Shown piece after piece: positions 1-8,231 of a stretch of 64,000 bases of DNA. The first letter of the stretch is position 1; every line of letters begins with the position of its first letter. The translations under genes were made by a program, and so were the position numbers. The notes beneath the pieces are model-generated. The model was not told where the DNA came from, searched no databases, and saw only the letters and a program-made list of their open reading frames with translations. The DNA is from Streptomyces pilosus (GTDB lineage: Bacteria > Actinomycetota > Actinomycetes > Streptomycetales > Streptomycetaceae): positions 620,001 to 684,000 of the forward strand of contig NZ_BMTU01000001.1 of NCBI RefSeq assembly GCF_014649835.1, in the 5' to 3' direction.

Positions 1-2
1 AG

Positions 3-371
3 GCGGGGGAAGCCCTGGAGTTCGCCCGGGCGGCGTTCGCCGCCGCACCCGACGGCCACCGGCTCGGCTGTGTCGTCGCCATGGCGTACGTCGAGGAGTG
101 GGTGGAGTCCGACGACAGCGCCTGCCTTCAGCAGCCCGGGATCCGGACGGAGTTGAGGCAGGCGGCGGAGCGCAGCATCCTGCACCCCGCCTACGGGCGC
201 CGCCTGGGCTGGCAGGGCGACTACAACATGTTCGCCATGGCCCTCTCCCTGGCCGGGAGCAGTACGGCCTCGAACGTGTTCCGCGAACTGGAGGGCGTGT
301 ACACCGAGTGGCCGTGGACGTTCATGTCCGAGCCGCGGAAGGCGTACACGCGCTTCCGCAAGGCCTTCTGA
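3..371 (+). CDS. C-terminal part of an unrecognised protein (5' end outside window)
   Basis: The reading frame is open from the first bases of the window and ends at TGA 369-371, so about 122 C-terminal residues are visible and the true start lies upstream. The visible part is helical in character, with Ala-rich then Trp/Tyr-rich stretches (WTFMSEPRKAYTRFRKAF at the end). It has no signal peptide, membrane segment or motif I can assign. It lies 56 bp upstream of the Hsp90-like gene on the same strand and may share its transcript. An internal ATG at 81 is possible, but coding character continues upstream of it. I do not recognise the family. Confidence 0.6.
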   Translation, partial: AGEALEFARAAFAAAPDGHRLGCVVAMAYVEEWVESDDSACLQQPGIRTELRQAAERSILHPAYGRRLGWQGDYNMFAMALSLAGSSTASNVFRELEGVYTEWPWTFMSEPRKAYTRFRKAF

Positions 372-427
372 GCCCCGGCTCCCCCCTCTTCCCCCGCCCG
401 TCGCATGCCTTCACACCCGGACCGCCG

Positions 428-2263
428 ATGACCCTGCCCGAGAACACCGCCGACCGCACCTTCCAGGTGGATCTGCGCGGCCTCGTCGACCTCCTCTCCC
501 ACCACCTCTACTCCAGCCCCCGCGTCTACCTGCGTGAACTCCTGCAGAACGCGGTGGACGCGCTGACCGCCCGGCACACCCTCGAACCCGCCGCCCCCGC
601 CGGGTCGTTCGGCATCCGTCTGTACGCCGACGGGACCGTCGTCCGCGTCGAGGACGACGGTGTCGGCCTCACCGAGGCCGATGTGCACACCTTCCTCGCC
701 ACGATCGGCCGCAGCAGCAAGCGCGCCGAGAAGATCGCCGAACAACGCGGCGACTTCATCGGCCAGTTCGGCATCGGCCTGCTGTCCTGCTTCCTCGTCG
801 CCGACGAGATCCACGTGCTGAGCCGCTCCGCCCGCACGCCCGACGCGCCCGCCGTGGAGTGGCGGGGGCGCGGCGACGGCAGCTACACCGTCCGCAGCCT
901 GCCCGCCTCGGCCCGCCCCCGGCCCGGCACCACCGTCACGCTGACCCCGCGCGCCGACGCGGGCGAGTGGACCCGGCCGGCGCGGGTGCAGGCCCTGGCA
1001 CGGCACTTCGGTTCGCTGCTGCGCCACCCGGTGACCTTCTCCGACGGCACCGGCGGCGGCGCGGACACCCCGGTCAACCCGGAGGCGGCGCCCTGGGAGC
1101 GTACGTACCCGACGCCCGGTGCCCGCTCCCGCGCGCTGGCCGCGTACGGCGAGGAGGTCTTCGGGTTCGCGCCGCTGGACACCGTGGAGCTGGACCTGCC
1201 GGCCGTCGGCCTGAAGGGCATCGCGTGCGTGCTGCCCGAGGCGGTGCCCGCCGGGCGGCGGCACGGCCACCGGGTGCACGTCAAGGGCATGCTGCTGTCC
1301 GAGCAGGCCGAGGAGATCCTGCCCGAGTGGGCGTTCTTCGTGCGCTGCGTGGTCGACGCGGAGAGCCTGCGGCCCACGGCGTCCCGCGAGTCGCTCTACG
1401 AGGACGACACCCTCGCCGCCGTCCGTGACGCGCTCGCCGAGCGGCTGCGCGCGTGGATCGCCCGGGCCGCCGCCAGCGACCCCGAGCTGCTCGGCCGTTT
1501 CCTCCAGGTCCACCACCTGGCCGTGAAGTCGCTCGCGGTGCACGACGACGAGATCCTGCGGATGCTGCTGCCGTGGCTGCCGTTCGAGACCACCGACGGG
1601 CACTGCACCCTCGACGAGTTCGCGCGCACCCACCGCACCGTGCTGGTCACCTCGAGTGTGGAGGAGTTCCGCCAGGTCGCGGCGATCGCCTCGGCCGCCG
1701 GGCTCGGCGTCGTCAACGGCGGCTACACCTACGACCACCGGCTGGTGCACCGGCTGCCGGAGATCCGGCCCGAGGTGGCCGTCGCCGACCTGGACCCGGC
1801 GACCCTCACCGCCCACCTCGACCCCGTCGACCGGGAGACGGAGCTGGCCGCCGCGGCCTACCTCGCGCTGGCCCGCGACGCCCTCGCCGTGTTCGACTGC
1901 GACGTCGCGCTGCGCACCTTCCAGCCCGCCTCCGCGCCCGCGCTCCTGGTGGACAGCCGGGAGGCCCGGCACGAGCGCACCCGCTCGCAGCTCGCCCGGG
2001 AACAGGAGGGCGGCATCTGGGGCGACATCCTGGGCGCCCTGCGCCAGGAGGCACCGCGCGCCCAGCTCATCCTCAACCAGCTCAACCCGCTGGTGCGCAC
2101 CGCCGTCGCCATCGACGAGCCCGAGCTGGCCCGCACCAGCGCCGAGGCGCTCTACGGGCAGGCCGCGCTGCTGTCCCGGCGTCCGCTCCGGCCCGCCGAG
2201 TCGAGCCTGATCAACCGCTCCTTCCTCGACCTTCTCGCCCACGCCCTCCGCAAGGACAGCTGA
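428..2263 (+). CDS. htpG: Hsp90/HtpG-family molecular chaperone
   Basis: The 611-residue product is close to the usual length of bacterial HtpG. The N-terminal GHKL ATP-binding fold is readable: ELLQNAVDAL at residues 37-46 (Glu and Asn of the N box), EDDGVGL at 75-81 (Asp-x-Gly-x-Gly) and IGQFGIGLLS at 111-120. The C-terminal dimerisation region keeps the HtpG-like pattern around LNPLVRTAVA and ends in ALRKDS, so there is no eukaryotic MEEVD-type tail for TPR binding. It should be a cytosolic ATP-dependent chaperone. The ATG at 428 is chosen because the GHKL domain begins just after it; the frame stays open upstream to 98 but that part is low-quality Arg/Pro coding. A TPR protein follows 2 bp downstream, which suggests translational coupling. 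Family assignment is secure; the gene symbol is by homology only. Confidence 0.9.
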   Translation: MTLPENTADRTFQVDLRGLVDLLSHHLYSSPRVYLRELLQNAVDALTARHTLEPAAPAGSFGIRLYADGTVVRVEDDGVGLTEADVHTFLATIGRSSKRAEKIAEQRGDFIGQFGIGLLSCFLVADEIHVLSRSARTPDAPAVEWRGRGDGSYTVRSLPASARPRPGTTVTLTPRADAGEWTRPARVQALARHFGSLLRHPVTFSDGTGGGADTPVNPEAAPWERTYPTPGARSRALAAYGEEVFGFAPLDTVELDLPAVGLKGIACVLPEAVPAGRRHGHRVHVKGMLLSEQAEEILPEWAFFVRCVVDAESLRPTASRESLYEDDTLAAVRDALAERLRAWIARAAASDPELLGRFLQVHHLAVKSLAVHDDEILRMLLPWLPFETTDGHCTLDEFARTHRTVLVTSSVEEFRQVAAIASAAGLGVVNGGYTYDHRLVHRLPEIRPEVAVADLDPATLTAHLDPVDRETELAAAAYLALARDALAVFDCDVALRTFQPASAPALLVDSREARHERTRSQLAREQEGGIWGDILGALRQEAPRAQLILNQLNPLVRTAVAIDEPELARTSAEALYGQAALLSRRPLRPAESSLINRSFLDLLAHALRKDS

Positions 2264-2265
2264 CG

Positions 2266-5241
2266 ATGCCGACGACCGCACCCCAGACGACCGACGAGCT
2301 GTACCAGGCACTCCAGGCGAACGACGAGCGCCCCTACGGCCGCACCCGCACCGTCACCGCCGAGGAACTCGTCGAAGCGGCTGAGCAGTTCGGCGAGCCG
2401 GTGCCGCTCATCCACGCCCTCCTCGAACTCCAGGAGGCCTACACCTACGGCTCGGAACCGCGGAAGTCGCCGGTCGTCTTCGCCCGGCTGCTCACCCTGT
2501 TCGACGAGCAGCCCGACGCCTTCGACGCACGGCTGCGGCACATGCTGTTCTGGCGGTTCAAGTGGGTCGCCAACGCCCTGCGCGCGCTGCCCGAGATACC
2601 GCTGGCCGGCCTGCACCAGTGGCTGACGGAGATGCGCGACCGGTACGAGAAGGCGGGCCTGGAACTCCAGCCCTACTACGGGCAGGCCTACCAGCTCGCC
2701 GCCCACGTGGGCGAGGACACCGCCCTGGCCTACGAGTTGTGGGCGGGCCGCACGCGCACCCGGCTCAGCGACTGCGAGGCCTGCGAGATCTGCGAGCGTG
2801 CCCTGTACCACCTGGCGGCGGGCGACGACGAACGCGCGCTGCGCGCCTGGGAGCCGGTGCTGGCGGGGAAGGAGTCCTGCCAGGAGGAGCCGGCCCGCTC
2901 GATCTCGTACGCGCTGCTGCCGGTACTGCGGGCGGGGCGGACCGACGAGGCGCGGGCGCTGCACCTCGCCGGGTACCGCGCGTGCCGCCGCAACCCCTCG
3001 ATGGCCGGGGAGGTCGGACGGCACCTGGAGTTCTGCGCGCTGACCGGCAACGAGGCGCGCGGTCTGGAACTGCTCGCCGAGAACCGGACCCTGTTCGACG
3101 AGGTCGAGTCGCCGCGCGAACTGCTGGACTTCCTCACCGGTACCGAGGTCCTGCTGGGGCGGGTGGAGGGGCTCGGTCACGGTGAGCTGCCCGCCGCCGG
3201 CTTCTCGGGCCGCGCCTGGACGGTGGCCGCGCTGCGCGCCGAGGTGCGGGAGCGCGCCGACGACCTCGCCGCCCGCTTCGACGCCCGCAACGGCACCACC
3301 GCGCACGCCCGCCGCCGGCGAGCCCGCCTGGACCGTGCCCCGCTGCTGGACGCCCTGGAGCTGACCCTGCGCGCCCGCGGCCTGGACGACGTGGTCCCGG
3401 CCGCGGCGGGCTCCGTGCCCGCGCCGGCGGCCACCGCCGTCCTGCCCGAGTCGCTGCCCGAACTCGTCGCGCGCGCACGGGAGCTGGACGAGCAGGGCCA
3501 CCCGGGTGCGCGGGCCTGCTGGGCGCGGCTGCGCACGCTCGTCGCCGCCCGCGGCTACGTCCACCCCGACGACCCGGCCGTGGGCCCGGTCGTACGGCTG
3601 CGCGCGGACCTGCTGGAGGAGGAGGCGAGCCGGGCGGGCGAGCGGGAGGAGTACGCCGACGCCGTGTCCCTGCACGAGGAGGCCGCGGGCCTGTACGACG
3701 ACGCCGGTCTCCCGGGCCACGCGGCCCTGGCCCGCGCCGGTGCCCTGCTGGCCGCCGCCGGGCTGCCCGGGGAGGCGCCCGGGGACGGGGCGCAGGACGG
3801 CCCCGTGGCGGATGCCGGCCGGGACGGCGGGGCGAGGGTGGCGGCGCTGACCGCCGCTCACGCCGCCCTGGTCCGGTTGCAGGAGGAGACGTCCGGGCTC
3901 GCCCCGTACCAGGAGGCGCGCCTGCTGCGGGCGCGGGCGACCGCGCTCGGGCTGCGTCTGCAGGAGTCGCGCAGCGAGGAACACGTCGCCGCCGTCTTCG
4001 CCGAGGTGGACCTGCTGGACGCCTTCGCCACCCGGCACGGCGTCGCCGGGCAGGCGGCCGGAGCCCGGCTGCTGCGGGCCACCACCCACGCCCTGGCCGG
4101 CGACCTGCCCGCCGCGCTCGCCGGTACCGGCGAGCTCCTGGAGCGGCTGAAGACGCACGGACCGGCCTGGCACCTGCCCCGCGTCCTCGCCCTGCGCGGG
4201 CGGATCCAGCTCGGTCTCGGGGACGCCCAGGCGGCGTACGCGGAGCTGAGCGAGGGCCTGCGGGTGGCCGCCGAGTGGCCGGACGACCCCTTCGACGCCG
4301 ACCGCCTGCACTCCGACCTGGCGGAGGCGTGCATGCACCTGGGCCGCCCCGAGGAGGCGCTGCGGCACCTGACGCGCGCGGCGGAGCTGCAACTGCGCGA
4401 CGGCGACCGGATCGACGCGTACTGCACCTACGACAGCGCCGCCCGGCTCAGCCTCGACCTGGGCCGCGTCGAGGACTGCATCGCCCTGCTGGACTCCCTG
4501 CTCGCCGAGCCGGACGTCACCGCAGGGGAGGTGGACGACCGGCTCGTCGCCCAGCTCCGCCTGACCCGCGCCCGCGCGCTGCGTGCCGGGGAGGACGTGA
4601 AGGCCGCCACGGCGGAGCTCATCGCCCTCGCGGCCGAGTCGGCCGGCTGGGACGACGACCCGGGCAGCCATGCCATGATCGCCGCCGAGACGGCCGTGCT
4701 GCTCGGTGAGTCCGGTGAGTTCGACCGGGCCCGCGCGGCCGTGGACCAGGCCCTCGCCGCGCACGCCCGCGATCCGCGCTTCGAGCACCTGAGCAACGCG
4801 CTGCGCGAACTGGCCCGTCTCCAGGCCCAGCAGCAGGGGCCCGAGGGCCTGTCCGCGGCCCGCGCCTTCCTCGACGACGCCGGCCGGATCGCCGACGAGG
4901 CCCGCACCGCCGGGTACGAGGCGCACGGCCGCCCGCTGGACGCCGCCCTGGCCTACGAGCACGGCAGGGTCAATGCGTACGGCGGGGCGTACGAGGAGGC
5001 GCTGGCCGCGCTGGAGAAGGCCCTCGGTCTGCTCGGCGACCCGGGCGCGGACCCGGACCTGGCCGGGGAGTGGGCCGAGTCCGTACGGCTCGCGGGCGTG
5101 GTGGAGGGCATCTACCTGGAACGCACCGCCCCCGCGCTCACCCGCCTCGACGCGGCGGTGACCCGTCTGACCGGGCTCGGCCGCACCGAGGAGGCGGAGT
5201 CGCTGACCGCCCTGGCGGACCGGCTCCGCGAGGAGGACTGA
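2266..5241 (+). CDS. Large TPR-rich protein paired with the Hsp90-like chaperone
   Basis: This cytosolic protein has 991 residues, with no signal peptide or membrane segment. Nearly the whole length is Ala/Leu/Glu-rich helix pairs spaced like tetratricopeptide repeats, for example around residues 560-760 (AYAELSEGLRVA, EEALRHLTRAAELQ). Two Ala/Pro-rich linkers lie near residues 385-395 and 505-525. An unusual cysteine cluster, C170-x2-C173-x2-C176 with C205 nearby, could bind a metal. The ATG at 2266 follows the chaperone stop by 2 bp, so the two are almost certainly co-translated. TPR proteins act as adaptors, and in eukaryotes many bind Hsp90; a co-chaperone role here is inference from gene order. 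A 16-bp perfect hairpin follows the stop codon. Confidence 0.85.
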   Translation: MPTTAPQTTDELYQALQANDERPYGRTRTVTAEELVEAAEQFGEPVPLIHALLELQEAYTYGSEPRKSPVVFARLLTLFDEQPDAFDARLRHMLFWRFKWVANALRALPEIPLAGLHQWLTEMRDRYEKAGLELQPYYGQAYQLAAHVGEDTALAYELWAGRTRTRLSDCEACEICERALYHLAAGDDERALRAWEPVLAGKESCQEEPARSISYALLPVLRAGRTDEARALHLAGYRACRRNPSMAGEVGRHLEFCALTGNEARGLELLAENRTLFDEVESPRELLDFLTGTEVLLGRVEGLGHGELPAAGFSGRAWTVAALRAEVRERADDLAARFDARNGTTAHARRRRARLDRAPLLDALELTLRARGLDDVVPAAAGSVPAPAATAVLPESLPELVARARELDEQGHPGARACWARLRTLVAARGYVHPDDPAVGPVVRLRADLLEEEASRAGEREEYADAVSLHEEAAGLYDDAGLPGHAALARAGALLAAAGLPGEAPGDGAQDGPVADAGRDGGARVAALTAAHAALVRLQEETSGLAPYQEARLLRARATALGLRLQESRSEEHVAAVFAEVDLLDAFATRHGVAGQAAGARLLRATTHALAGDLPAALAGTGELLERLKTHGPAWHLPRVLALRGRIQLGLGDAQAAYAELSEGLRVAAEWPDDPFDADRLHSDLAEACMHLGRPEEALRHLTRAAELQLRDGDRIDAYCTYDSAARLSLDLGRVEDCIALLDSLLAEPDVTAGEVDDRLVAQLRLTRARALRAGEDVKAATAELIALAAESAGWDDDPGSHAMIAAETAVLLGESGEFDRARAAVDQALAAHARDPRFEHLSNALRELARLQAQQQGPEGLSAARAFLDDAGRIADEARTAGYEAHGRPLDAALAYEHGRVNAYGGAYEEALAALEKALGLLGDPGADPDLAGEWAESVRLAGVVEGIYLERTAPALTRLDAAVTRLTGLGRTEEAESLTALADRLREED

Positions 5242-5245
5242 AGCG

Positions 5246-5283
5246 GTGTCCGGTGCCGGGGTGAGGACCCCGGCACCGGACAC
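5246..5283 (+). terminator. Strong hairpin terminator after the Hsp90/TPR pair
   Basis: Two perfectly complementary 16-bp arms (5246-5261 and 5268-5283) enclose the 6-nt loop TGAGGA, starting 5 bp after the TPR gene stop. There is no long U tract, as is common in Streptomyces. It should end the chaperone transcript. Confidence 0.85.
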
Positions 5284-5673
5284 TCCGCGTGACGGGACGG
5301 TCGCCGGTGCCGCAGATGGGGCCACGCGCCACGGACCGGTGCGAAGGGGACGTGACGTGCGCCGACGCGGTTCGCCGCGACGACTGTGACGGTGATCTCG
5401 TTTACCCAGCGTATCTGTACCGGTTGATGACCTTGTGTCATTTCGCCCGTGTGGCACGGACGTTACGGCCCCTCCGAACCCCTTGTGCAATCCGCGTAGA
5501 CCGTTCAATCTTTCGGCTGGCGACAGGGAAACGCGATCACGGCCACAGCGTCCGTGTTTGGCATGTACCTGACTAACGCCTGTGCCGGTGACCCGGTACG
5601 GGCGTTCGCTCCGTGCGCCTCCCCAAGGGCGCGCATCCCCCACACTCCCCACCTGTCGAGGAGGAACCCTCAG
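5284..5673 (+). promoter_or_regulatory. Noncoding leader and promoter region of the secreted protease
   Basis: About 390 bp without a gene, between the terminator and the protease start. From about 5390 to 5580 it is clearly less GC-rich than the coding DNA around it, as expected for a promoter region. I see no clear -35/-10 pair and no obvious operator. The GAGGAGG ribosome site lies at 5658-5664, 9 bp before the protease ATG. Confidence 0.5.
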
Positions 5674-7248
5674 ATGGCAGTGAAGCGAAACGCCAAGCGC
5701 AGATCGATCGTCGGCGTCGGCTCCGTCGCCGCGGCCGCTCTCACCGGCGGTCTGCTCAGCGCCCTGCCCGCGCACGCCGCCGAGCCCGCGGTCGGGGCGA
5801 TCGCCCACGCGGACGCGCCGAACGCGGTCCAGGACAGCTACATCGTCACCCTGAAGTCCGGCACCGACGCCGCCTCCACCCAGGGCAAGGGCGTCGCCAG
5901 GAAGCACGGCGCCGAGGTCGAGCACACCTTCCGCGAGGCCCTCAACGGCTACACCGTCGAGGCCAGCGAGGCCGAGGCCGCCCGGCTGGCCGCCGACCCG
6001 TCGGTCGCCCTGGTCGAGCAGAACCGCACCTTCACCACGCAGGCGACGCAGACCAACCCGCCGTCCTGGGGCCTGGACCGCATCGACCAGACCGCGCTGC
6101 CGCTCAGCGGCTCGTACACGTACGACGACACGGCCGGTCAGGGCGTCACCGCGTACATCATCGACACCGGTGTGCGCATCTCCCACAGCGACTTCGGCGG
6201 CCGCGCCCGCAACGGCTACGACGCCGTAGACGGCGACAACGTCTCCCAGGACGGCAACGGCCACGGCACCCACGTCGCCGGCACGGTGGCGGGCAGCGCC
6301 CACGGCGTCGCCAAGAAGGCGTCCATCGTCGGCGTCCGCGTCCTCGACAACAACGGCTCAGGCACCACCGCCGGCGTCATCGAGGGCGTCGACTGGGTCG
6401 CCGACAACGCGGTCCTCCCCGCCGTAGCCAACATGTCGCTCGGCGGCGGCGCCAGCACCAGCCTGGACACCGCGGTGCGCAACGCCATCGCCGCCGGCGT
6501 CACCTTCGCCGTCGCCGCGGGCAACGAGTCCACCACGGCCACCGGTTCGCCGGCCCGCGTGTCCGAGGCGATCACCGTCGGTGCCACCACCAGCACCGAC
6601 GCCCGCGCCAGTTACTCGAACTACGGCTCGAACCTGGACATCTTCGCCCCGGGCTCGTCCATCACCTCCGCCTGGCACACCGGCGACAGCGCCACCAACA
6701 CCATCTCCGGCACCTCGATGGCCACCCCGCACGTGGCGGGCGCCGCCGCGCTGTACCTGGCGGACAACCGGTCGGCCACCCCCGCCCAGGTCGCCTCCGC
6801 GCTGATCAACAGCTCCGTCCCCGGCGCCGTCACCGGCCCGGGCACCGGCTCCCCCAACCGCCTGCTGTACACCGGCGGCAACGGCGGCACCACCCCGCCG
6901 CCCGGCAAGACCTTCACCAACTCCACGGACCACACGATCAGCGACCGGACGACCGTCGAGTCCCCCATCACGGTCACCGGCGTCTCCGGCAACGCCCCGT
7001 CGGCCCTCCAGGTCCCGGTGAACATCGTCCACACCTACATAGGTGACCTGACGGTCCAGCTGGTCGCCCCCGACGGCTCGCTCTACACCCTCAAGGCGTC
7101 CGGCACCGGCGGCTCCGCGGACAACATCAACACCACCTACACCGTGAACGCCTCCTCGGAGGTGGCCAACGGCACGTGGAAGCTCCGCGTCACCGACGGC
7201 TACGCCGGCGACACCGGCTACATCAACAGCTGGGGACTGACCTTCTGA
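5674..7248 (+). CDS. Secreted subtilisin-family (S8) serine protease with C-terminal P domain
   Basis: The 524-residue preproprotein starts at ATG 5674 behind a clear GAGGAGG site. Residues 1-35 form a Sec signal (KRNAKRR, hydrophobic core, AHA-A cleavage). Residues about 50-122 are an I9 inhibitor prodomain (SYIVTLKSG...VEQNRTF). The S8 catalytic domain follows, with Asp164 (IIDTGV), His197 (GNGHGTHVAGT), oxyanion Asn284 (AAGNES) and nucleophile Ser348 (SGTSMATPHVAGAAA). After a Gly/Thr/Pro linker near 410, residues about 418-524 match a proprotein-convertase P domain (DLTVQLVAPDGSLYTL, GTWKLRVTDGYAGDTGYINSWGLTF). It should be an extracellular endopeptidase that matures by autoprocessing. 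It is monocistronic, flanked by hairpins on both sides. Confidence 0.95.
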   Translation: MAVKRNAKRRSIVGVGSVAAAALTGGLLSALPAHAAEPAVGAIAHADAPNAVQDSYIVTLKSGTDAASTQGKGVARKHGAEVEHTFREALNGYTVEASEAEAARLAADPSVALVEQNRTFTTQATQTNPPSWGLDRIDQTALPLSGSYTYDDTAGQGVTAYIIDTGVRISHSDFGGRARNGYDAVDGDNVSQDGNGHGTHVAGTVAGSAHGVAKKASIVGVRVLDNNGSGTTAGVIEGVDWVADNAVLPAVANMSLGGGASTSLDTAVRNAIAAGVTFAVAAGNESTTATGSPARVSEAITVGATTSTDARASYSNYGSNLDIFAPGSSITSAWHTGDSATNTISGTSMATPHVAGAAALYLADNRSATPAQVASALINSSVPGAVTGPGTGSPNRLLYTGGNGGTTPPPGKTFTNSTDHTISDRTTVESPITVTGVSGNAPSALQVPVNIVHTYIGDLTVQLVAPDGSLYTLKASGTGGSADNINTTYTVNASSEVANGTWKLRVTDGYAGDTGYINSWGLTF

Positions 7249-7273
7249 CGCCCCGGTCGCCCTCCGCACGCCC

Positions 7274-7305
7274 CCGCCCCGGCACGGTCCACCGCGCCGG
7301 GGCGG
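7274..7305. terminator. Bidirectional hairpin between convergent protease and pirin genes
   Basis: Perfect 10-bp arms CCGCCCCGGC (7274-7283) and GCCGGGGCGG (7296-7305) with a 12-nt loop lie between the protease stop (+) and the pirin stop (-), so they could end both transcripts. Confidence 0.65.
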
Positions 7306-7323
7306 ACGGCCGCCGGGCGCGGC

Positions 7324-7983
7324 TCACGCTCCCCGCATCTCCCACAGCAGCAGTTCCGCCGGCGCGTCCGCGGCGACCGCTGCGACGTCCTCGGTGCCCG
7401 TGAGGCGGGCCGCGTCGCCCGGGCCCAGGTCCTCGCCGTCCAGGGTCACCACGCCGCGCACCACGTGGACGTACACGTACGCGGCGTCCGGCACCGCCGT
7501 CCGCTCCCCCGCCGCCAGCCGGCGCACGTGCAGCATGGCACCCGCCTCCGGGAGGGCGTACGGGGTGGAGTCGGCGATGCCCCGCACGACCTGGTAGGAC
7601 GGTTCGCCGCCCGGTTCGAGGGGGGCCAGCCACATCTGGAGGAAGACGAGGGGGACGGAGCCGTCGTTGCGCTCCACGTGGCGGACGCCGGACGCGGCGC
7701 TCAGGCGCTGGACGTCCCCGGGGCGGACCACCGTCTCCCGGCCCGTGGAGTCGCGGTGGGTCAGCTCGCCCTCCACCACCCAGGTCACGATCTCGGTGTG
7801 GCTGTGCGGATGCTCGCCGAAGCCGGCGCCGGGCGCGAGGCGCTCCTCGTTGCAGGCGATCACCGCGCCGAAGCGCAGGTTGTCCGGGTCGTAGTGCGAC
7901 CCGAAGGAGAAGGCATGGCGGGTCTCGATCCCGGCCGCCGGATCGCCGCCCCGATAGCGCTCGCCGGAGCGCCGTACGTCCAT
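7324..7983 (-). CDS. Pirin family protein
   Basis: The 219-residue cupin-type protein shows the pirin metal site: HPHSH followed by TEIV in the N-terminal half and the later RHVE (His and Glu ligands). This matches the His-x-His...His-x-Glu iron site of pirins. No signal peptide, so cytosolic. Pirins act as quercetin dioxygenases or as regulators binding other proteins; the substrate cannot be told from sequence. Start ATG 7983 is preferred (MDVRRSGERYRG); a GTG directly before it is an alternative. It is convergent with the protease gene, and its upstream side faces fasR across a region with an extended inverted repeat. Confidence 0.9.
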   Translation of the reverse strand: MDVRRSGERYRGGDPAAGIETRHAFSFGSHYDPDNLRFGAVIACNEERLAPGAGFGEHPHSHTEIVTWVVEGELTHRDSTGRETVVRPGDVQRLSAASGVRHVERNDGSVPLVFLQMWLAPLEPGGEPSYQVVRGIADSTPYALPEAGAMLHVRRLAAGERTAVPDAAYVYVHVVRGVVTLDGEDLGPGDAARLTGTEDVAAVAADAPAELLLWEMRGA

Positions 7984-7998
7984 CACGGAGTCCACCGT

Positions 7999-8185
7999 AG
8001 GCCCTGCCCGGCGGGTCAGGCCGCAGTGAGGCGACAGCAACGGATCGACGCCGGTGAGCGGGGTCCGGTGCGTGCAGCCGCAAGGCGGAGGAAGGCGTCG
8101 ATGCGGAGCATCGACAACTGACGACAACGCCGCGGATGCGCGTGCCGGACCCCGCGTCTGCGGCGTGACCCGGCGGGCAGGGCCT
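7999..8185. repeat. Extended nested inverted repeat between pirin gene and fasR
   Basis: Outer arms 7999-8026 and 8158-8185 are complementary at 26 of 28 positions. Inside, 8058-8068 pairs perfectly with 8145-8155 (11 bp). At the centre, 8097-8104 and 8108-8115 form a perfect 8-bp hairpin with a GGA loop. The whole 187 bp could fold as one long structured RNA or cruciform. It fills most of the 248-bp divergent space between the two start codons. It resembles a small non-autonomous element with terminal inverted repeats, but I see no target-site duplication. It could equally be a structured 5' leader of fasR. Confidence 0.6.
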
Positions 8186-8231
8186 GACCCTGCGACACGC
8201 GCGGCCGTCCCGATAAGGCAGTCTTGTCCCC

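Noticed and set aside
98-427. Earlier start for the Hsp90-like gene
   Set aside because: The in-frame extension overlaps the end of the preceding gene and has no Hsp90 similarity; ATG 428 begins right at the GHKL domain.
2152-6303. Very long antisense open frame opposite the TPR and protease genes
   Set aside because: High GC keeps reverse frames open. The translation is Gly/Arg/Val-rich without domains, while the plus strand carries clear TPR and S8 motifs.
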